From Amphibalanus amphitrite (Eukaryota; Arthropoda; Thecostraca; Balanomorpha; Balanidae), in assembly GCF_019059575.1 (NCBI RefSeq), contig NW_024882307.1:248001-312000 (forward strand): 64,000 nt of DNA, in the 5' to 3' direction. A program made the translations under genes and the position numbers. The notes below the pieces were generated by a model. That model was not told the DNA's origin and made no database searches. It saw only the letters and a list, made by a program, of their open reading frames with translations. Below are positions 57,687 to 64,000 of the stretch, piece by piece; within the stretch, counting starts at the first letter, position 1, and each line of letters begins with the position of its first letter.

Positions 57687-58535
57687 GCGTTAGCCACTGT
57701 CACACCACACCCACACCACACACCACTGTCAAAGCACGCGAAAAACCTCAAATGCGATACGAACATCAAACAGGCACTGGCGAGCTTCCTTCGTAATTCA
57801 ATCAGCACCAACCGGGGGTCAAATGACACACGATTGGCGGCCCGCCTGGGAAGGACCTGCCGGGTCGACGGACCCCTAACGGCCAATCTGACTGACTCCA
57901 TCAGTAGAGGGACAGATTACGGGGCGGTGGGTACCCAAGGTGCAAGCCCTGGGTGGCCTTGGTGGCCGGTGGGCTGGGACCTCCCGTGGGGAGGGGACGG
58001 GGTGGGACGGAAGGGTACGGACGGGTTACCGACGCTGACCGGTGGCCGCAGCGGGACCTTTGAAGGAGGTGGGCGGGCGCTCCCGTGCTGTCACCGGGTC
58101 CAGGTGGGTGTAACCCTTTGATAAAACCGCCCAGAGCGGCCCGCGTTTGACAAGACGAAATCGCTCTAATCCTCGACACTTGGACACAAGGAAATGTCGC
58201 CAGTGTGTCTGGATTGTGGTTACGTCCAGCCCGTAGGGACCGATCTCGCAGCATGAACGCTCGTCGTAGCTTGCAGAAATGTTTGCAAACAATTGTGCGG
58301 CTTGGGTACCAAAAAAGAGGCTACCAGCTAGCAAAACAATGTAGTCGTGTAATTGCTCCTTTTAAAGCAACCTCCGACGTAGCTACTTGGGACAAAGAAG
58401 TCTGTCGGTGTTTTCGAAATTCATATGCCTCTAGTTTCGGAGATGTCTGGTCATTCAGCTACGAGTATATTGAGTTCCAGATTCAGTTTAAGAGCCCATC
58501 ACTCATCCCCATCATAGTTCAGCGTTAGGGAAGGG
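57687..58535. other. No gene recognised
   Basis: A G-rich stretch lies at 57930-58110; open frames there have skewed composition and no domain. Confidence 0.4.
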
Positions 58536-58543
58536 GTCACCGC

Positions 58544-58804
58544 TAGTGATGTCAATTACGGAAAATCGGAATACCGATACCAAACCAAATACCATCCAAA
58601 ACCGTGGGGAAATACCGAAACCAAAGCAACTTGGAAAAATGAGGGAATACCAACTTTTTACCGATTTCTTAGCCTCTTATACATTAGTGATGGTTCATGA
58701 TACCAATAAAATACCAAACACATTGCGATTGAAATACCAAATACCAAGTTGGTATCGGTTTGGTATCGGTATACCAAAAAGTTGGTATCCGATTGTAATC
58801 TCTA
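58544..58804. mobile_element. Small hAT-type MITE, 261 bp
   Basis: A perfect 8-bp duplication GTCACCGC flanks it (58536-58543 and 58805-58812). The ends are TAGTGATGTCAATTAC and, on the reverse strand, TAGAGATTACAATCGG. The interior is built from ATACC(A/G)A(A/T) motifs. Short TAGNGATG ends with 8-bp duplications fit hAT. Confidence 0.78.
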
Positions 58805-58812
58805 GTCACCGC

Positions 58813-60234
58813 AGATCACATCATAAGGCCAAAGGGCATTATTTCATCCGTATGTCGTTGAATTGTGATGAATTGGATCGCTGGCCAGCGGAGATGAATA
58901 CCGGATTGTTTGTCAAAAGGACAGTGAACAGTAAATAGGGCCTTTGATAATGATAGGCTGATGGATCATCATTGGTTACCGCTGACGTAGAGATGCCCGC
59001 ACAATGGACTGTGTGTGCCTCGGGTTGGTCGTGGCTCCCTGCATCGATTATACAGTTATGATAATAACTGTGCCGTATTTTCAGACCAAATAGGTAACGG
59101 GTTTTGAGCTGTGCCATAACTTTGCCAGCAAATGTACCATACCTACAGTCATTTCATACAGGGGCGGTCACAGCCGTTTTGTTTTGTTTTTCTCTTTTCC
59201 TGATTAGTATGAGGGCCTATTAACCTCTAAGTAGGGCACATTGCACATTTTGAAACAAATAAATTCATCCAACAAATAGTCAAATAGCTAAACGTCATAT
59301 CAACGCTTATCAAATCATTTATCTTTAACTGTCACACAATTATCAGCCTAAATTTATCCTCTCTCAAATGATCAGCAAACAAGGTCATCGATCCTCAAAC
59401 GATTGGCCATCAAATAATCGATCGACAAATCATCAGTCGTGCGCTTACGCGGGTTACTCCTCACCATACCGATAGGTACCGTCTGGTATTTGTTAAGTAG
59501 CTGCGTGTGAGTTCCGCTAAATTAGTTGAGGAACCTCCCCACCGCCCCAGTTGCTAGGCGATCGGCTGGCCTCGTTCCCCACTCGCCAGCCGCCAGCCGG
59601 CCGCCCGTGCTCTGATTGCTCCGCTGTGTGACGTCACCAGGTCACGTGACCGGCGCCGGCGGCTGACCCCGTTGACCCGGTTGGATCGGCGTCGGTCCGT
59701 CAAAATGGCGTCGAACGGTACCGTCCGGTGGTTGGGGGAGGGGGGGGGGCGTTGCACTGCCCACGTGTGCGTAGGAGTGGACGGGGAGGGGAGGGTGTAA
59801 ACCAGTTAGTACGCGGAACGGAACCGGGCTGGGATGTGTCACAGACGTCAGACGTGAAGCAACCGGAAAGGTCAGTTAATGATAGAGAGGTCATATGTGC
59901 AATCATTGGCATTGTTGCTGATGCCAAGGTGTGTAGTTTGTTAAAAGTAAAATTAATTAAAAATATAAACATTTAACAGTCTTATTATTTAAGTAACCTT
60001 GGATAGGTTTCGTTAGTCAATTACGTATTTAATTCTTTATCTAAAATTTGTTTGCGAGTTGTAGCCTTTTTATAACCTATTACAAACACATGGGTTATAG
60101 CGGACAGAAAACAACTGCTTAAATTTTGAATTCTACCCATGCTTGTTTTGATGTCTTTGATGTCTGTCTTCACAGTTTTTTATGACTTCGCCTGTTAGTG
60201 GGCCATGAGTCTGTTGGCGATTTATTTGAATATA
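58813..60234. other. No gene recognised
   Basis: A loosely periodic ATCAAA/GATC-rich stretch at about 59270-59440 and a GC-rich patch at 59530-59800 are visible. No gene is found. Confidence 0.4.
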
Positions 60235-60236
60235 TA

Positions 60237-60306
60237 GACAAATAAATAAATAAATAAATAAATAAGCAAACAAATCAATAAATATATAAATAAATAAATA
60301 AATAAA
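60237..60306. repeat. (AAAT)n microsatellite
   Basis: Imperfect AAATA/AAAT tandem repeat of about 70 bp. Confidence 0.95.
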
Positions 60307-62071
60307 CAAATATACATTTCTTATTTTTCCGATCAAGAGTGGAGTCCACACTCCTTACCCCTCCACCAACGTGTGTGTAGGTATGTTCTTTTCAGCGGAG
60401 TGTGTTGATGAGCAGCACCTGTGTGACACGGTGTCCGGTTTGGGACTGATCCCCGACCCGGTTATAACTTATAATAACTAACGGCATCACTAACTCAGCA
60501 GGTCCGGCGGCCTAAGAACGTATACGCCGTCACACAGGGGGAGCCGGGTGCTAAGTGTGTCAGTCAGTCATATCAGAGGTAGGTATGGTAGGCGAAGGGA
60601 ATACAGCTGCTAAATGTACGCATGTAGTTATCAACGACGCATGAGACTGTAGATTGCAGAATATAGAATTATGTCAAATCCAAGACGTTTGTTACTAGAC
60701 AAACATAGACAACAGACAATTAAGATAAGGCCAGATATATATAATCAGTTATTGTATGCATTTTGATTATTCAGTATCAAAGTCTATCACTTATTACTAC
60801 AAGCGGTTATAATTTCCGCTATTCAGCCCGTTTTGTTATTCGGCACCGAATATCTATTCAAGCTTTTTAACGGATCATATCTTGCACTTCACTTTAGATA
60901 ATCTAGTTGTCACGGGAGAAAGACAGAGTATAACAGTACAGTCAATTAGCACATTTCATTGCATTAGATTAAACTTTCCAACTGTTCTGATCTGCTCGCC
61001 GAATCTCTCGGCAATGCTCCATATGCGCATAAATGTCTCTTTGGTCAGTTCTCCGCCTCTAAGGTAGTCAAATATTGCCATCTCACGCTACGCAGTCGCC
61101 TTTGTTTTCATGATAACTCCTTATCTTATCTTATACAAAGGTCGTTAGCATGTTTCCCGACTTATCGCAATGCGACAGATCAGAACCGCTTCCCAGAAAC
61201 CCAGAGAGCAGTGTACTCCCGGAACAAATATGCCATTTTTACGGTGGATTCCTCGAAGACCTTGACTGATATCAGTGGACGTCCGGTGTCTCATTTGACC
61301 CTGTCCCCCTCTCCGGTCCCCCTCCCCTACCTCCTCCCCACCGGCACCCCAAACGAGCGTCACCCACTCAGATCATCGGATTATCGAAGCGCTACTGTAA
61401 CAAAGAAAGAATCCCGCCCTACGGGTCAGCGCCCTCGGCCGCAAAGCTCCGCCTGCAGCTGCCGCCTGACCCCAAAGCCGCGGGTGCAGCCCACCGTCTG
61501 CTGAGCACAGGCGCGCTGACAGGGGCCCAATCAGCGCTGGGCTCAGGGGGCCCCCGGACATCACACTCTCATGGCCAGGAGCGGGGAGGGGGCAGAGGGG
61601 GTGGCAGACAGATCATCAGACGGAGGAACGACCTCCTCATAGCGTGATGTTCCCCGGAACTGGAAAACCATGAGGTGGCTGACAGAAGGGTGCAGCGGCG
61701 CCGCAGAGGGGCCCCATCGTCACCTGCCTGGTTCGGCGGAAACCTGCAGAAAATGTGACCTCTCGGCCAAACACCTCAGATGAAGGGTATTCTGCGAGAA
61801 TTCGGGCAGAGCGACCAGGAGAGGCGGATGTCTGCGGAGCGAGTGAGTGATTTCGCATTTTTTCGGTTATGTTTTTGGTAATGCCCAGGATTCAAGGCCA
61901 GTATTGTGGTGTTTGAGTTATGGCGTATTTTACGTAACTTTATCCGAATAACCTTCGGCGCATTAAATCATCATAAGTAATGGTTTCCGCACCTTGTCAT
62001 GCACTAAATGAACGATACCTAATGACTTCACAGTGCACGAATGAATAGTCATGGTCAGCGTAAAGTATTTT
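60307..62071. other. No gene recognised
   Basis: Only short frames. The GC-rich segment 61300-61850 has open frames on both strands but no identified domain. Confidence 0.4.
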
Positions 62072-63267
62072 TTAACCCGCGACCTGGTGGGGGGGGCTAT
62101 TTTTTGCCCCCCCCCCCCTCCAGACTTTTCAATATATCTCCAGAACCGCTGCGCCGATCGTCACCAAACTTTCAGTACCCCAATTTTACACATTGTGACC
62201 AAAAAATTTTCCAAAGCCTATGATAGGTTGGCCGGAAATGACGTCAGAGTGACGTCATGTTCTGCCGTTTTCGACCCAAAAAAGGGTTTCGCGGGAAGAG
62301 CTGTCAGGCCTATAGCTTTGCAAATACAGAAAAATGATCAAAACATAAAAGCTGTAGATTAGATAGGGCTACAAAACTGCTATCTCGGATTTTTGAAATT
62401 TTTGGATTTTGACCCCCAAAAATAAAAAAATAGATTTTTTTGATATAATAATCGAAAAATCCAAAAAGTTTTTTGAATTTCGCAAAAACCGGAATATATG
62501 TGATAGTCCTTACCGCCTTCTATCCACATACCAAATTTGAGATTGATACCTCTTTTTTGGCGAAGTTATAGCGAAAAAACTGTTCAAAATTGATGACGTC
62601 AAATTTTCAAACTCAATTTTTAGCAATTCTAGACCCCATAGCGCAAAACAAAGACCACCATTAGACTCCCCGTGACGAGCTGCATCGAATCAATACCCAT
62701 TTTATGCAAAACTATCAACTTTAAAATTTGACCTTTTTTGGCCTGACCTTGACCTGACCTTGACCTGAACTTCACCAGAAAGTGACCTAAGCCGTACCTG
62801 ATAGTCTTATAACCAGCACCATTGAGTTGGAAATGAAAAATTGGCCATAAAACATGTATCACACAACCTTAGTAAAGTTGGGCTCATGTGACCTGACCTG
62901 TGACCCTTGGTGACCTGACCTGTGACCTGACCTGGTATTGCCAGTGACCTCTAATAGCAACATATCTAGGCAACTGACGCCCTACCGCTGATTCTCGACA
63001 AAATGCGTTATCCTCGGTGTTATAGCGCATTCCCTAGAAGACCCGTGAACGGTGAAACATTTCATCTTTGACCTGACCTGTGACGTCATCGGTGACCCCG
63101 AGGTCATGAAATTTGGTTTCCTTCGACAAATTTGACAGGCCTTTCGAACGCCGTTTGAATTTTGCGGATCCGTCCAGTAGTTTCGGAGATACGAGGGGGG
63201 GCAAAAAATAGCCCCCCCCCCCCCACCAGGTCGCGTTATAAACAGACCCCACCAGGGCGCGGGTTAA
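62072..63267. mobile_element. piggyBac-like TTAA element, 1,196 bp (family T3, inverted)
   Basis: The ends are TTAACCCGCGACCTGGTGG and CCAGGGCGCGGGTTAA. Subterminal G-run/C-run hairpins enclose GCTATTTTTTGC (near 62094) and GCAAAAAATAGC (near 63199). Reverse-strand AGGTCA motifs (TGACCTTGACCTGACC) are concentrated at 62735-63120. It has the same length as the 34248 copy and the opposite orientation. Confidence 0.9.
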
Positions 63268-63740
63268 GAACTGAAGACTTAATATTTTGCTCTGGCTGTA
63301 ACTTTAGAAATGTTTAGGTTAGTGAAAGCAGCGAAAAGGTGATCCCATTATTTTACCTTCTTATAATAGGTAAGGTCATAGATAACAGTAGTACTACTGT
63401 ACTACTGTTATCTGTGGTAAGGTATAAAGGGCAGCAGGGGAAGGTCAAAAGAAAAAACCAAAACTGTCGATCCCATCCGCTGACGAACCGCAACAGATCT
63501 CGGCACACCTCCCAAACACCCTCCAAACATATTTGACGGTCCGGCTCTGCCAACCACCCACCGCAGGCAGCGACCATCGCCAGCTCGGGCACTCGGCGAG
63601 CTAAGCTGAACCCCAGCGCCACCTAGACGTCCTGTCCTGGCTCAGCGAATCACAAGGAGACCAGTGGTATGTACTGCTCCCGCTAGGTGGCTGCACTTTG
63701 GACGTTCAGTGTCGCTTTGCGGCACCACTCCGCCTCGACG
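63268..63740. other. No gene recognised
   Basis: It contains a short palindrome, ATAACAGTAGTACTACTGT, near 63380 and no supported gene. Confidence 0.4.
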
Positions 63741-63745
63741 CAGGG

Positions 63746-64000
63746 CTGCGGAGTCGATGGATTTTCGGCGACTCAGACTCCGACTCCGACTCCGGCTTTC
63801 AAAAACCAGCTCCGACTCCGACTCCGGGCAGCATTGTCGACTCCGACCGACTCCAACTCCCGACTCCGACTCCGCAGACCTAGCAGGGCTGCGGAGTCGA
63901 CAGATTTTCGGTGACTCCGACTCCGACTTCCGACTCCGACTCCGGCTCGGGTTTCTAAAATCGACTCCGACTCCGACTCCGGTCACAACTGTCGACTCCG
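63746..64000. repeat. (GACTCC)n repeat with CAGGGCTGCGGAGTCG ends, two copies
   Basis: CAGGGCTGCGGAGTCG occurs at 63746 and 63886, each followed by tandem GACTCC hexamers. The first copy ends near GACTCCGCAGACCTAG; the second runs off the window. This end sequence is typical of hexamer-filled MITEs found in many animals. Confidence 0.75.

Overview
This is nuclear DNA from a multicellular animal, most likely an invertebrate. The genes have GT-AG introns, the gaps are long, and at least half of the first 40 kb is nested DNA transposons and microsatellites. The proteins give no firm species; an arthropod or crustacean is a reasonable guess, not a demonstrated one.

Three protein-coding loci can be supported. 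(1) Positions 235-2061, minus strand: four exons of the alpha subunit of Rab geranylgeranyltransferase, reassembled from splice signals; both ends of the gene lie outside what can be placed. (2) Positions 28549-32719, plus strand: a three-exon animal heme-peroxidase-family protein of at least about 1,230 residues. An acidic leucine-rich stretch and a 218-residue collagen triple-helix region sit inside the peroxidase fold. The distal histidine, catalytic arginine and proximal histidine all appear to be replaced, so it looks like a secreted collagen-containing pseudoperoxidase. This is the most striking gene in the window. (3) Positions 52137-53201, plus strand: a 354-residue protein with two C-terminal C2H2 zinc fingers, probably a transcription factor.

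The rest is mobile DNA. The dominant group is a family of roughly 0.85-1.2 kb non-autonomous elements with ends TTAACCC(T/G)CGC...GCG(A/C)GGGTTAA, TTAA-type target duplications (piggyBac-like) and dense AGGTCA/TGACCT motifs. Just inside each end lies a G-run/palindrome/C-run hairpin whose inner stem changes from subfamily to subfamily while staying complementary. Complete or near-complete copies lie at 7377, 8343, 21085, 24979, 27088, 33041, 34248, 35662, 38075, 56844 and 62072. A second TTAA family (TTAAAGGTAGTGTGCCA ends) occurs at 18926-22952 and 26020-27091, in opposite orientations.

Nesting is deep. A host repeat at 5934-10090 contains a hAT element with a 20-bp minisatellite plus two TTAA-type elements, and its two flank copies act as each other's empty sites. 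An element with GGGCCCGTATTCACG ends (12087-15909) contains a tandem satellite, itself split by a CACTA-like element. A Penelope-like retroelement with 322-bp inverted arms sits inside a (TA)n tract (15978-17337). A Harbinger-like element (37647-39346) encloses a TTAA element. Elements at 24979, 26020 and 27088 are joined end to end, sharing single TTAA tetranucleotides.

From about 40 to 62 kb the DNA is less repetitive and partly CpG-rich. It holds a LINE 3' fragment, the zinc-finger gene and a few weak exon candidates; most of it shows nothing recognisable.
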